DNA of 64,000 bases. Origin: Chamaesiphon minutus PCC 6605. GTDB lineage: Bacteria > Cyanobacteriota > Cyanobacteriia > Cyanobacteriales > Chamaesiphonaceae. The stretch is taken from positions 1-64,000 of the forward strand of contig NC_019697.1 of assembly GCF_000317145.1 (NCBI RefSeq), written 5' to 3'. The notes under the pieces were generated by a model, which ran no database searches, had not been told where the DNA came from, and was given only the letters and a program-made list of their open reading frames with translations. The position numbers and the translations under genes were made by a program. Below, in pieces: positions 18,327 to 28,147 of this stretch; the first letter of the stretch is position 1; each line of letters opens with the position of its first letter.

Positions 18327-20384
18327 GTGGGGAAAAAGTTAGATCGGTATATGGCTCGGCGAACCTGGAAAGCCGCCCAGTATTTATTACTATTGTCCTA
18401 CTACTCGATCGACATTTCTCTACGTCCCGTGCTAGCTGGCTCTGTGGCTCCATTGCCAAGCGTAAATAGCACCCCTGCGGCCAAATCGTCACCATTGACC
18501 TATACGATCGTCCAAAATGGACCTGAAGTGCCTCCCACGACTAATATTTCGGCACCAAGTGGCAAGATCGAACTCGATGCCCAACAGCAAGAATTTGATA
18601 ACAACACGCAAATAATTACGGCGAGTGGCAAAGTAGTGGTACGCTTCAATAAAGCCCTACTGACTGCCGATCGATTGCGCGTCAATCTGCTTACTAAAAT
18701 TGCGACTGCTGACGGTAGTGTCACGCTAGTGCGGGGCAAGCAGATCCTCTACGGGACGCAGTTTGAATATAACTTTGAAGACGATCTCGGTAGCATCGTC
18801 GAGGCGCGTGGGGATATTTATCAGCCGACATTAGTTCGGGATCTCAATCTCGTTTCGCCAGCATCTGTTCCCACTCCCGCAGGCGAAAAACCATTTACCG
18901 AGATTCTCCTGAGCGATCGCTTGCGGAACGATCAACCAGTCACCAATATTCGCAATCCAGGCTCGGTTGGCATCAATACCAGCGAGCGTGACATCGATTT
19001 TCAGCCGACGCTCAGACCGACAGGTGGTACGGTTACTCGCTTGCGCTTTCAGGCGGATAAAGTTGACTTTACTGGCGATCGGGTGATTGCCGAAAAAATT
19101 CGGATTACCAACGATCCATTTTCACCACCAGAACTCCAAGTCAAAGCCGATCGTGCTGAGTTTAAGACGATTAATAGTGAAGAAGATGAAATCCTCACCC
19201 GTAATGCGCGCATTACGGTAGAAAATAGCTTTGATATCCCGCTGTCCCCAATCTTTCGCGATCGAGTACTTATCAACAGACTCGGTAAAAGTCCTAACCC
19301 CTTCAATTTTGGCTTTGACGGACAAGATCGGGGTGGCTTCTTTATTGAAAATGCTTTTTATCCAGTTTTCGATCCGCGATTTAAGCTGACAATTACACCC
19401 CAATATTTCGTCCAACGTGCTGTGACTGGCTTGAGTTTTTTCGATCCTGCGTCATTTGGCGTCAAAACCAACATCGAGGGAAATCTCAGCCCAAATACTA
19501 CATTGCTAGCATCGGCAGCCTTAGCAGGCTTAAATTTTGACAAAATTAGCGATAATTTTCGCGGCCAAGTTGCAGTCAGACAAAACCTCAATTTGTTTGA
19601 ATATCCGCACGTATTTACCGCAGAAGCATCTTACAGACAGCGAGTTTTTAATGGTTCGTTAAGAGATCAAAATATTCAATCTAGTATTGGTGCCGTTTTA
19701 GCTTCTCCTTATATTCCGGTCGGCAACACGGGGGCGAGCTTTAACTATCAACTTGGCGCACAGGCGATTAATGCTAATACCGATCGACAAAATCTGCTCG
19801 GAGCCAATCGTACTAACGATTTAGTCTCGCTCAATCGCTATCAAGCATCTGCCAACCTCGGTAAAAGTTTTAAGCTGTGGGAGGGTCAGGGTTTACCTCC
19901 CAATCAAAAAGAAACATATAATTATAGTCCGACTCCAGTCATTCCTTATCTTCAGCTTAATACCGGAATTCAAGGAGCAATTAATAGCTATAGCAATGGT
20001 GAAAACCAACCAGTCATTGGCTATTATGTCGGCATTCAAGGCCAGTTTGGTAATTTTTCTAAGCAGACTTTCGATTATACCGGATTTAATCTCACTTACT
20101 TCCAGCAATTTCGCGGTACGAGTTCGCCATTTCTATTCGATCGAATCGTAGACAATCGGATTTTATCCGCAGGTATCAATCAACAAATTAGCGGCCCATT
20201 TCGACTGGGGATTCAATCGTCAATTAACTTAGATTCCGGACAACAAATTAGTACAGATTACTATTTAGAATATAGTCGGCGTACTTATAATGTCATTCTC
20301 CGATACAATCCGGCTTTACAGCTAGGATCGATCGGGTTTAGGCTGAATGATTTTAATTGGGATGGCATCACGCCTAGTTTTTAG
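18327..20384 (+). CDS. DUF3769 outer-membrane protein, LptD-like
   Basis: Exported protein of 685 residues. A hydrophobic signal-like stretch lies near residues 17-35. An OstA-type repeat follows at about 70-170 (FDNNTQIITASGKVVVRF, LLTADRLRVNL, ADGSVTLVRGKQILYG). The C-terminal two thirds alternate polar and hydrophobic residues as in a beta-barrel and end in a typical final strand. Cyanobacterial DUF3769 proteins are thought to be the LptD-like lipopolysaccharide inserters; that role is from family knowledge. The GTG start at 18327 has GGGAG upstream; an ATG at 18351 is possible. Confidence 0.75.
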   Translation: MGKKLDRYMARRTWKAAQYLLLLSYYSIDISLRPVLAGSVAPLPSVNSTPAAKSSPLTYTIVQNGPEVPPTTNISAPSGKIELDAQQQEFDNNTQIITASGKVVVRFNKALLTADRLRVNLLTKIATADGSVTLVRGKQILYGTQFEYNFEDDLGSIVEARGDIYQPTLVRDLNLVSPASVPTPAGEKPFTEILLSDRLRNDQPVTNIRNPGSVGINTSERDIDFQPTLRPTGGTVTRLRFQADKVDFTGDRVIAEKIRITNDPFSPPELQVKADRAEFKTINSEEDEILTRNARITVENSFDIPLSPIFRDRVLINRLGKSPNPFNFGFDGQDRGGFFIENAFYPVFDPRFKLTITPQYFVQRAVTGLSFFDPASFGVKTNIEGNLSPNTTLLASAALAGLNFDKISDNFRGQVAVRQNLNLFEYPHVFTAEASYRQRVFNGSLRDQNIQSSIGAVLASPYIPVGNTGASFNYQLGAQAINANTDRQNLLGANRTNDLVSLNRYQASANLGKSFKLWEGQGLPPNQKETYNYSPTPVIPYLQLNTGIQGAINSYSNGENQPVIGYYVGIQGQFGNFSKQTFDYTGFNLTYFQQFRGTSSPFLFDRIVDNRILSAGINQQISGPFRLGIQSSINLDSGQQISTDYYLEYSRRTYNVILRYNPALQLGSIGFRLNDFNWDGITPSF

Positions 20385-20624
20385 GAGTCTCTGGCAATGG
20401 GTAATGGATAATGGGTGGAACGCGATTCCACAAGCCCTCTGTCTTCTGCCTTTTCTTAACCAGTAAGTTAATAGTACCGACAACCTCATCCTGTCAATCC
20501 TTTAATCCTCAAATCCCGATCTGATTAATGTGTTACCGATGGCAGGTTTTATTCGATAATTGGTGTTACATATTCAGATATTCGATCCAATTCTAATTCC
20601 TCAGTTCTGATTAGCTTTCTGCTT

Positions 20625-22499
20625 ATGAGTTCTCCTTCTCACTCCAATCCCTGGCTCGGTCGATCGCTCGGCGATAACCAGCGGTATCGTCTGGATCGAC
20701 GCTTAGGCGGAGGCGGGATGGGAGACGTTTTTTTGGCAACCGATACTCGTGTCGGTCAGCAGGTGGCATTGAAGCTGCTTAAAGATAACCTGGTAGAATC
20801 GCCAGAAATGATCCAGCGATTCGAGCATGAGATCGCGATTTGTGCGGCACTCCACAACGATCATATCGTCAAGATTATGGATTCTGGAGTCACGCCAGAA
20901 GGCTATCCGTTCTATGTAATGGAATATCTGCGCGGGATTACTTTAGGCGAATTATTACGTGCCGAGCCGCGACTGTCACTCGATCGCACGGCAAAGATCG
21001 TCAGTCAAGTGTGTAATGGACTGCTCCAAGCGCATCAAGGGGTGAATTTACCGGAGGGAGAGCACATTGAGGCGGTGATTCATCGCGATCTCAAGCCGGA
21101 TAATATTTTTCTGCAACCGACAGATTTAGGAGAATGGGTCAAAATTGTGGACTTTGGCATTGCCAAAATTCGCTATAAAGATCGTCAAAATCAAACGCTG
21201 ACGCATACTTTTTTGGGGACATTACGCTATGCTTCCCCAGAACAAATGATGGGAGATCGGGAGCTAGACGCCAGATCGGATATTTACAGTCTGGGCGTAA
21301 TTCTCTACGAAATGCTCAGTGGTGCCGATCCCTTTGGTTTTAATATTCAATCACGCCCGATGAGTGAGGCATCGTGGATTATCGCGCATACCTCCGAGCA
21401 ACCGATTGCCTTGCGATCGCAGCCCGGTTGCGATCGATTGCCAGCTAGTCTGGAAGCCGTAACCCGCCGTTGTCTAGAAAAAAATCCCGATCTCCGGTTT
21501 GCCTCGGTAGCCGAATTTAATCTCGCTCTCCAAGCGACCCTAAATACTCCCACTATAGAAGAAGAACAGACGATCGTTCGACCCCGCCCGGAAGCTACGC
21601 CCGCTGCTAATAATGATGAAACGATCGCCAACGCGATTTCGCCACCACCACTTTCGGCACCAACAGCGATTAATCCTCTCATCATCCCATCCCAATTGGA
21701 AACGATTCGGCGAGCGGCATCGCCTGTAGAACCAGCACTGAGTGCCAACCTTGCAGAAACGATCGCGCAACCGATTTCGCCCCAGCCGAGCGGTTCGTCT
21801 ACGCCAACGCCTCAACCAATACCGAGTGCCAACCTTGCAGAAACGATCGCGCAACCGATTTCGCCTCAACCGAGCGGTTCGCCCGTAGCAGCAATCTCGA
21901 ACCAGAGCGCGCCCCCATTTACACCGCCAGTCGTAGAGGGCAAGACACAGGCGCAACCCCATCCGTCAGTGCCACCTAGCAATCCCCAGACACCAACCGC
22001 TGCTGAAATGCGATCGTCGGTGGAACCCGCCCAGCATAAAACTTCTGGTCTAAAACTCGCGATCGGTTCTGTGGTGGGATTGACCTTAATCGGCGGAATA
22101 TATATATTGACACAATCTCGACCCGCTCCAGTAGTGACAAATCCAGCAGGCTCTCCCACCGAGTCATCGCCACCAACTGCACCCGCTAATCAAGACAATA
22201 CTGCCACAGCCGAGCGATTGGCTGTGGCGATTAAATCGCTAGACGAGCGTAAAATTCAAGCAGGGGATGAAATTAGTTTGCAATCGGCGATCGATTCTGC
22301 TAGCCAAGTCTCCCAAAGTAGTCCTGATTATGCCACAGCTCGAGCGATCGGTGCAGACGCAGCTCGCTTGTCTGAGGCAATTAAGTTAGCTAATCGAGGT
22401 AAATTAACTGAGGCGATTGCAGCAGCCAAAAAAATCTCCAGTCAGAGTCCAATCTTTAAAAAAGCCCAAGCTTATATTGAAGAATGGAAAAAGGTCTAG
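20625..22499 (+). CDS. Serine/threonine protein kinase, membrane-anchored
   Basis: Eukaryotic-type (Hanks) kinase, 624 residues. The kinase domain spans about 20-300: glycine loop LGGGGMGDVF, catalytic lysine in VALKLLK, HRDLKPDNIF and DFGIAK. A Pro/Ser/Thr/Ala linker of about 180 residues contains a duplicated block (SANLAETIAQPISPQPSGS, encoded twice at 21738-21890). One membrane helix follows near 500-520 (LAIGSVVGLTLIGGIYIL). About 100 residues remain outside, helical and repeat-like. Cytoplasmic kinase with an external tail is the usual PknB-like layout. Substrates are unknown. Confidence 0.9.
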   Translation: MSSPSHSNPWLGRSLGDNQRYRLDRRLGGGGMGDVFLATDTRVGQQVALKLLKDNLVESPEMIQRFEHEIAICAALHNDHIVKIMDSGVTPEGYPFYVMEYLRGITLGELLRAEPRLSLDRTAKIVSQVCNGLLQAHQGVNLPEGEHIEAVIHRDLKPDNIFLQPTDLGEWVKIVDFGIAKIRYKDRQNQTLTHTFLGTLRYASPEQMMGDRELDARSDIYSLGVILYEMLSGADPFGFNIQSRPMSEASWIIAHTSEQPIALRSQPGCDRLPASLEAVTRRCLEKNPDLRFASVAEFNLALQATLNTPTIEEEQTIVRPRPEATPAANNDETIANAISPPPLSAPTAINPLIIPSQLETIRRAASPVEPALSANLAETIAQPISPQPSGSSTPTPQPIPSANLAETIAQPISPQPSGSPVAAISNQSAPPFTPPVVEGKTQAQPHPSVPPSNPQTPTAAEMRSSVEPAQHKTSGLKLAIGSVVGLTLIGGIYILTQSRPAPVVTNPAGSPTESSPPTAPANQDNTATAERLAVAIKSLDERKIQAGDEISLQSAIDSASQVSQSSPDYATARAIGADAARLSEAIKLANRGKLTEAIAAAKKISSQSPIFKKAQAYIEEWKKV

Positions 22500-22553
22500 G
22501 TTACCGATCTCAACTTAAGCCCCACAGCGGGGTTAGAACGCTGGCAACTTAAC

Positions 22554-23009
22554 TCAATCCTCATAAACCGAGGGATCGATCGCGTCAATCAACTCCTCGG
22601 ACGCGACGTAATTGTCGCGAACTACTTGCTGACAGCGCAGACAGGCAGCGGCACCTTCTTGGTACCACCAGCGACAGGTTGCGCGAATGGCACAGGCGGG
22701 GAGGCGATCGGTTACAGTAGGTAAACCATCGACAATGCGGGCAGTGAGGCGACATTTTGCACCATCAAAATGCGCACAACCATTTTCGATACAGGTAGCG
22801 GCAATCCGAAACATTTCGGCAGGTTTTACGGGCGCATCGAGAGCTAGTAACTCTGGAGGAATGGGTTTGACTCGATCGAGATGAACTACATGAGGTTCTT
22901 CAGGCGTACCGACGACGATGCCAAAAATTACACTACCAGACATTTCGGCATCCGCACTGGGACACATCAGGGATTTTGACGCTTTAGTTGACTGACGATC
23001 TAATACCAT
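22554..23009 (-). CDS. Cysteine-rich conserved cyanobacterial protein, function unknown
   Basis: About 151 residues from ATG 23009. The frame stays open to 23069, but that extension runs into a repeat-type sequence, so I shortened it; an ATG at 22967 is also possible. Cysteines are clustered: CIENGCAHFDGAKC, then CAIRATC and CLRC. The pattern suggests a metal or Fe-S centre. No membrane segment is present. I do not recognise a named family. Confidence 0.7.
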   Translation of the reverse strand: MVLDRQSTKASKSLMCPSADAEMSGSVIFGIVVGTPEEPHVVHLDRVKPIPPELLALDAPVKPAEMFRIAATCIENGCAHFDGAKCRLTARIVDGLPTVTDRLPACAIRATCRWWYQEGAAACLRCQQVVRDNYVASEELIDAIDPSVYED

Positions 23010-23188
23010 TTTGGATTTTGGATTATGCGGCTCGCGCTCTGGAGGTTCCCTCCAGATTGAGCGAGACAAGACAGGATTAGGGAAACCTTAGTATATGGGG
23101 AATCTATCAACCTATATGTCACCATTGTTTTTAAAATGGGTAGCAAGCTTAATTGACATCGTTGAAGACTGAAGTTACGCGCTAATTA

Positions 23189-23617
23189 TTAGCGATTAGG
23201 GTTGACAATGATGCCGTTAATAATTGGTCCTTTGTTGGGGTTGGCAATTTTGCCATTAATAATTGGCCCGTTAGGATTTTCGATTCTGCCATTAATAATT
23301 GGCCCTTTGGGATTAACAAATCGACCGTTAATAATCGGTCGAGTGGGCTTGACAACAATACCATTCACAATTGGCCCATTGGGTTCGCCAACCGCAATGC
23401 TTTCTGTCTCGCCTTTGGCAAGTAGTGCGCGATTAATTGCCAACTCAATTAAATTGTCATAATTGCCATCGAGATCGATCGATTTAGCAATAGTCCGGCT
23501 GAGATTGGTAATCTGCTGGCTATTTTCGGGGGTAGAGCCTGTGGCGGCAAACGCACTGTTTGCACCCAAAAGTAACCCAGTCAGTGTTAATAAGGCTAAT
23601 AAAAATTTAGTTTTCAT
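23189..23617 (-). CDS. Exported small protein with GPIINGxIxNPN repeats
   Basis: About 142 residues from MKTKFLLALLTLTG; an upstream ATG at 23653 would add 12 and spoil the signal peptide. The signal peptide ends near NSAFA. A helical section follows (NLSRTIAKSIDLDGNYDNLIELAINRALLA). The C-terminus has five tandem units of 12-13 residues such as GPIINGRIENPN and GPIINGKIANPNK, likely a small beta-stranded repeat. The next gene, at 23702, is a paralogue with the same signal and helical section but no repeats. The role is unknown; cell-surface or periplasmic location is inferred. Confidence 0.75.
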   Translation of the reverse strand: MKTKFLLALLTLTGLLLGANSAFAATGSTPENSQQITNLSRTIAKSIDLDGNYDNLIELAINRALLAKGETESIAVGEPNGPIVNGIVVKPTRPIINGRFVNPKGPIINGRIENPNGPIINGKIANPNKGPIINGIIVNPNR

Positions 23618-23701
23618 CACAGAACCAAAGGATAGAGGAATGTAAATATTCATACAAGTTCCGCAATCGTCATTTCGGAAAAGTGAAAATAGCTAAAAAA
23701 G

Positions 23702-24118
23702 TCAGTGACGATTATTTTGCTTAACTTTGATGCCGCCAGCCGGATGGGAGCGATCGGGCGTGGTTTTCTGATTTTTAATTTGACCGATTTTGCGCTCGGT
23801 TGGAGGGGCCCATTTACCGCCAATTAGTGGCTTTTTATCGTTCTGGCGTGCATCTGGCGGAGTGGCAACTGGCACGCCAGCAGTCCGAATTTGAGGCAGG
23901 GGAACCTCGTTAACTTGCTGCGCGATTAAAGCGCGATCGATAGCCATTTCTACCAAACTATAAGTATCTCGATCGAAACCGATTAATTCAGCCATAGTTT
24001 GACTGAGATTAGCATTCTGACGATCGGTTATCGGTGCAATTGTTGTTACCGACGCACTATTCGCACTCCAGCAAAGTCCGCTCAGCGCGAGGAACATCAA
24101 CAAAAACTTAGTTTTCAT
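23702..24118 (-). CDS. Exported small protein, paralogue of the repeat protein downstream
   Basis: 138 residues. The signal peptide MKTKFLLMFLALSGLCWSANSA matches that of the neighbour at 23189, as does the helical block NLSQTMAELIGFDRDTYSLVEMAIDRALIA. The C-terminal half differs: basic and Pro/Asn/Lys-rich (PLIGGKWAPPTERKIGQIKNQK), without the GPIING units. The two genes are in tandem on the minus strand, 85 bases apart, and arose by duplication followed by tail divergence. I do not recognise the family. Confidence 0.7.
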   Translation of the reverse strand: MKTKFLLMFLALSGLCWSANSASVTTIAPITDRQNANLSQTMAELIGFDRDTYSLVEMAIDRALIAQQVNEVPLPQIRTAGVPVATPPDARQNDKKPLIGGKWAPPTERKIGQIKNQKTTPDRSHPAGGIKVKQNNRH

Positions 24119-24219
24119 ACGAGCAAATTATGGTGAGAAATTAGAGCGATGTGCCTACCTACGGCTGACGCCAGCCAGGATCGATACAATTTTGCCGAGT
24201 AGGATTTCGCAAATATTGC

Positions 24220-24354
24220 CTGAAACCTCAAGCCTCAAACCTCAAACCTCAAACCTAACACCTAAAGCCTAAAGCCTAAAGCCTAAAACCTAACACCTAA
24301 AGCCTAAAACCTAACACCTAAAGCCTAAAGCCTAACACCTAAAGCCTAACGCCT
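24220..24354. repeat. Heptamer array, CCTCAAA then CCTAAAG/CCTAACA units
   Basis: About 18 degenerate 7-base units beginning CCTxAAx. The array runs into the last codons and TAG stop of the cobT-like gene on the minus strand. There are no unique spacers, so this is not a CRISPR array. Confidence 0.85.
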
Positions 24355-25446
24355 ATTCAAGGCTAAACTTTCGGCTAATAATTGCTCGATCGAGTTTAAT
24401 AATTCTACCTGTCCCCAATCTCGATACAAACTGGCTGCGATCGCCAGTCCCCCTGCACCGACACCTTCTTTGACAAACCCGCGCTCGTATACTTGCAACT
24501 GTAGATATTTGGAGTCGGTAAAACTAAGACTCGTCGAGATCAGGGGAATTTGGGGAATCGCTCGTGCTAGTGCCACAGTATCGCCAGATCGATCGGTAGC
24601 TACCCAATCAGTCGTCCCGACGACGATCTGACGGGTGTCGATTTCGATACCTAGATCTACCCCGATCGCCTGAATTAGAGCTGCTACAGCCAGCATTTGC
24701 GTGCCTCCAGCGAGTAATACACCACAGTTGCGACTGGCAGCGATCGCCATCCCCGCTACGACAATTTGCATCGGATCGCCGATGGCGGCTACTAGTTCCC
24801 AAGGGGAAAGCGGTAACTTTAAGCGCGCTAATCCGCGATCGACTATTTCCTGTTTCTGTTGATGATTGCACACCGGGTGAGAGCTATTGACTTTGCCCAT
24901 CGCATCGATACCCAAACCCGCTAGTAAACTCAGCGCGGTAGTAGTCCCGCCGACAACGCATTCCCCGATAATTATGTAGCTATGGTTACCCACGATCGTC
25001 ATCAATTTTTCACCCCAGACACAACCCTGTCGATAGAGGTGCTCCACAGTCGCCAGCGACAAGGCTGCACCTGTTGTCAAACATGCCGCAGGCATTCCAC
25101 CCAAATCTGCATGGGGCACAGTTGGCGGTATCGGCAACCCAGCATTGAGGATATATGTGGGTAAATCTAAAGCGGCGACGATCGCCCGCGAGATATATAC
25201 AGGCGATGCACCCGCAATCAGTGGGGGTAATGGGTAATCTGGCTGGAGTCGCGCCCCCCGCGCCAAAAATTCCGCATCCGCGATCGCCGTATACTGCCGA
25301 TCTTCTGGTGTCTTACCCGCAGCCGAAATCCCTGGAATCAGACATGTATGTGTAAACCCTAACACGCACGCAAATACTGGTAATTTACCTCGATACCGCT
25401 CCAACCACTGTTGAGCTTGTAATGGTTGGGTATGAATCTGAATCAT
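24346..25446 (-). CDS. Nicotinate-nucleotide-dimethylbenzimidazole phosphoribosyltransferase-like protein (CobT-like, TIGR00303 type)
   Basis: 366 residues. Glycine-rich segments ECVVGGTTTALSLLAGLG, GVLLAGGTQMLAV and KEGVGAGGLAIAAS resemble CobT family proteins, which activate the lower-ligand base of cobalamin using nicotinate mononucleotide. The short start and the segment GFTHTCLIPGISAAG fit the separate cyanobacterial/archaeal group often called UPF0284. Cobalamin assembly is therefore the likely pathway but is inferred. The last three codons and stop lie in the heptamer array. It diverges from the kinase gene at 25710. Confidence 0.78.
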   Translation of the reverse strand: MIQIHTQPLQAQQWLERYRGKLPVFACVLGFTHTCLIPGISAAGKTPEDRQYTAIADAEFLARGARLQPDYPLPPLIAGASPVYISRAIVAALDLPTYILNAGLPIPPTVPHADLGGMPAACLTTGAALSLATVEHLYRQGCVWGEKLMTIVGNHSYIIIGECVVGGTTTALSLLAGLGIDAMGKVNSSHPVCNHQQKQEIVDRGLARLKLPLSPWELVAAIGDPMQIVVAGMAIAASRNCGVLLAGGTQMLAVAALIQAIGVDLGIEIDTRQIVVGTTDWVATDRSGDTVALARAIPQIPLISTSLSFTDSKYLQLQVYERGFVKEGVGAGGLAIAASLYRDWGQVELLNSIEQLLAESLALNRR

Positions 25447-25514
25447 TGGTTATTAACGATCGATGAAGCGAACGAGCACTGTAGTTTTAGACATTATAGT
25501 AGATGCCTCCCTCG

Positions 25515-25545
25515 AAAAAATCCCTTCCCAGGAGGGGATTTTTTT
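25515..25545. terminator. Orphan terminator-like hairpin
   Basis: AAAAAATCCC and GGGGATTTTTTT form a stem with T runs on both strands, in the divergent gap between the cobT-like gene and the kinase. No gene ends here, so it may end a small RNA or be a leader attenuator. Confidence 0.45.
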
Positions 25546-25709
25546 AGCGATCCCCAGATCGATCGATAGTGGGATCGCCTGAGTCAATGTCGTTACTTTT
25601 GGGCATTATAAACCTAGTATCGATTCTAATTTTTGCTCGGTGTAACGTACTTGGCGCAATCGATCGGATAGATATCGACACATCAGTTTTTAGACATAGT
25701 TAGCAGAAA

Positions 25710-27920
25710 ATGGACACGAACGATCGATCGCGGACAATTCTAATTGTGGAAGACTCCCTGACATATCGCAGTAAATTGCGGGAATATTTGAGTCAAGACA
25801 ATCGCTACAACTACATCATTCTGGAGACAGAGACTGGCACAGAGGGATTGAGACAATATCGGATCGCTCAACCCGATGCTATTTTGCTCGATTATGTTCT
25901 CCCAGATATGAATGGGTTGGAATTTCTGCAAGCTTTACAGCAGCAAATCAAAAAACCCGATCTCCCGGTGGTGCTGCTGACAGAGTATGAGAAAGAGAAT
26001 TTGGCTAACTTGGCGATCGAATGTGGTGCTCAACAGTATCTGAGTAAAGCAGCAGTAACGACGGAAAATTTACGATTATCCTTACATAATGCAATCAAGC
26101 AGGGCGAACTCCTGCGTCAAGTCGCCGAGCTGAAGATGCAAAACAAGCGACATCTGAAAGTTTTGAATCAGAAAGAGGAGCAACTCCGCTTGGCGTTAGC
26201 ATCGGCGCGGATGGGGATTTGGGACTGGGATCTGCTGACGGGACAGATCCACTGGAACCGCGAACATGAGGAGTTATTTGGCTTCGCGCTGGGTGGGTTC
26301 GATGGTACCTACGAAACATTCGATCGGTGCATTCATCCGGACGATCGCAGTAGCCTACACGAACATGTCGTAAAATCGATCGAGACGCATACTAGCTTGT
26401 GCCATCAATTTCGGATTATTTGGCCAGATGGTAACGCTCATTGGATCGAGACGCGGGGCGAGGCTTATTTTAATGATGCTGGGCAACCGATTCGCACGAT
26501 CGGTACCGTCGTCAATATCGACGAGCGACAGCAAGCACAACAATTATTACAAACTCAATTGGAGCAACAACGTCTGGTACTAGATATGACGGTACGCATT
26601 CGGCAATCGCTCGATTTAGAGGAAATTCTGCAAACGACTGTCGATGAAGTTCAACAGTTTTTGCAAATCGAACGCGTACTAGTTTATAAATTTTTACCCG
26701 ATTGGAGCGGTAAAGCCATCGTCGAATCGGTGGGTACCGAATGGAGTGGCATCCTCACGACAGATCGAGTCTATCATCCTTGTGGCGAATCGGCGATCGC
26801 CCATTTTCAGCAAGGTTGCATCATTGCCAATGCCGACATCTACAATGCAGATCTCGACGATCTGCACATTCAACTGTTAGAAAGTCTGCAAATACGTGCC
26901 AATCTAGTAGTACCGATCTTTAAAGGAGATAAGTTATGGGGGTTACTGATTGCCCACCACTGCTCTGCACCGCGTTCGTGGCTGACTTCCGAGATCGAGC
27001 TAGTCAAACAGCTCGCCAGTCAAGTCAGTATCGCCATTCAACAAGCCAAATTATTTGCCCAAGCTCAAACTGAATTGACACAACGCAAGCAAGCCGAAAT
27101 GACATTGCAACTGCTCAATACGCAAATAGAGCAACGTCAGTCGGTAGAAGCACTCAAAGATGAATTTATCGGCATTGTCAGTCACGAACTCCGCACGCCG
27201 CTAACTTCGATGCAGGGCGCATTGGGGCTATTGGCAATGGGTTTGATGGATGACGAACCAGAGCAAATGAAGCAGATGATCGAGATTGCCTCGAACGAAA
27301 CCGAACGTCTGGTGCGGTTGGTAAATAATATCCTCGATCTAGACAAATTAGATGCAGAGAGTAAGTCACTAGAGCAAGAATGGTGCGACGCTCCCAGCCT
27401 GATTCAACGCGCGATCGATGTGATGACTGGCTCGGCAGCAGCGGCGGGAGTCGATTTGGTCAAAGATTGCCCGCCGAGCCAGATTTGGGTGGCACCCGAT
27501 CGGATCGTCCAGACTTTGACAAATCTGCTCGGTAATGCCATCAAATTTTCGCCGCCAAATAGCAGTGTCTCGATCGAGATGCGCGAGATCGACGAGCCAA
27601 TCTCAGATCGTTCGACACGATTTGACTCAGTGCGTCCGATTACGGCTCCCTCACGTCAGATTCGCTTTGCGATTAAAGATTGTGGGCGAGGTATTCCAGC
27701 GGACAAACTCGAAACCATTTTCCATCGCTTTCAGCAGGTGGATTCATCTGATTCTAGAGATAAAGGCGGTACGGGTTTGGGATTAGCAATTTGCAGATCG
27801 ATCGTCGAGCAACATCAAGGGCAGATCTGGGTAGAAAGCGATTGGGGTAAAGGTAGTACGTTTTTCTTCGATCTACCGCAGCCGATACATAAAAACGCAT
27901 TGCAGCAGGGTACTGTATAG
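25710..27920 (+). CDS. Hybrid sensor kinase, REC-PAS-GAF-HisKA-HATPase
   Basis: 736 residues. It begins with a receiver domain (ILIVEDSLTY, phospho-Asp in ILLDYVLPDMNG, Lys in LSKAAV) and then has a PAS domain (about 150-275), a GAF domain (about 295-455), HisKA with IVSHELRTPLTSMQ and HATPase (NLLGNAIKFS, CGRGIPADK, GGTGLGLAICRSIV). The GAF domain resembles cyanobacterial bilin-binding GAFs (LIAHHCSAPRSW), but the canonical Cys-His position reads Leu-His (DDLHIQLLE), so covalent bilin binding there is unlikely. The next gene has a PATAN domain and two receivers and may be its partner. No membrane helix is seen. Confidence 0.9.
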   Translation: MDTNDRSRTILIVEDSLTYRSKLREYLSQDNRYNYIILETETGTEGLRQYRIAQPDAILLDYVLPDMNGLEFLQALQQQIKKPDLPVVLLTEYEKENLANLAIECGAQQYLSKAAVTTENLRLSLHNAIKQGELLRQVAELKMQNKRHLKVLNQKEEQLRLALASARMGIWDWDLLTGQIHWNREHEELFGFALGGFDGTYETFDRCIHPDDRSSLHEHVVKSIETHTSLCHQFRIIWPDGNAHWIETRGEAYFNDAGQPIRTIGTVVNIDERQQAQQLLQTQLEQQRLVLDMTVRIRQSLDLEEILQTTVDEVQQFLQIERVLVYKFLPDWSGKAIVESVGTEWSGILTTDRVYHPCGESAIAHFQQGCIIANADIYNADLDDLHIQLLESLQIRANLVVPIFKGDKLWGLLIAHHCSAPRSWLTSEIELVKQLASQVSIAIQQAKLFAQAQTELTQRKQAEMTLQLLNTQIEQRQSVEALKDEFIGIVSHELRTPLTSMQGALGLLAMGLMDDEPEQMKQMIEIASNETERLVRLVNNILDLDKLDAESKSLEQEWCDAPSLIQRAIDVMTGSAAAAGVDLVKDCPPSQIWVAPDRIVQTLTNLLGNAIKFSPPNSSVSIEMREIDEPISDRSTRFDSVRPITAPSRQIRFAIKDCGRGIPADKLETIFHRFQQVDSSDSRDKGGTGLGLAICRSIVEQHQGQIWVESDWGKGSTFFFDLPQPIHKNALQQGTV

Positions 27921-28147
27921 GTACATATCCTTTGTTAAGCGATTCTCCAAAACAGAGGCTACGCTAGCGAATATCTGCCTACCCTCGCAAAGGAAATAAA
28001 GACGCTCGAATGGAGAGTTCCCCATCTTAACTATAAACTTCCAATTATTTCCAAATAAACCTCTCGACCTAAAAACTCGACTGAATAAATTTTCTAAAAT
28101 ATCTAAAAATTAGAGTCCACACTCATTGTCAGTATGTATTAATAATT

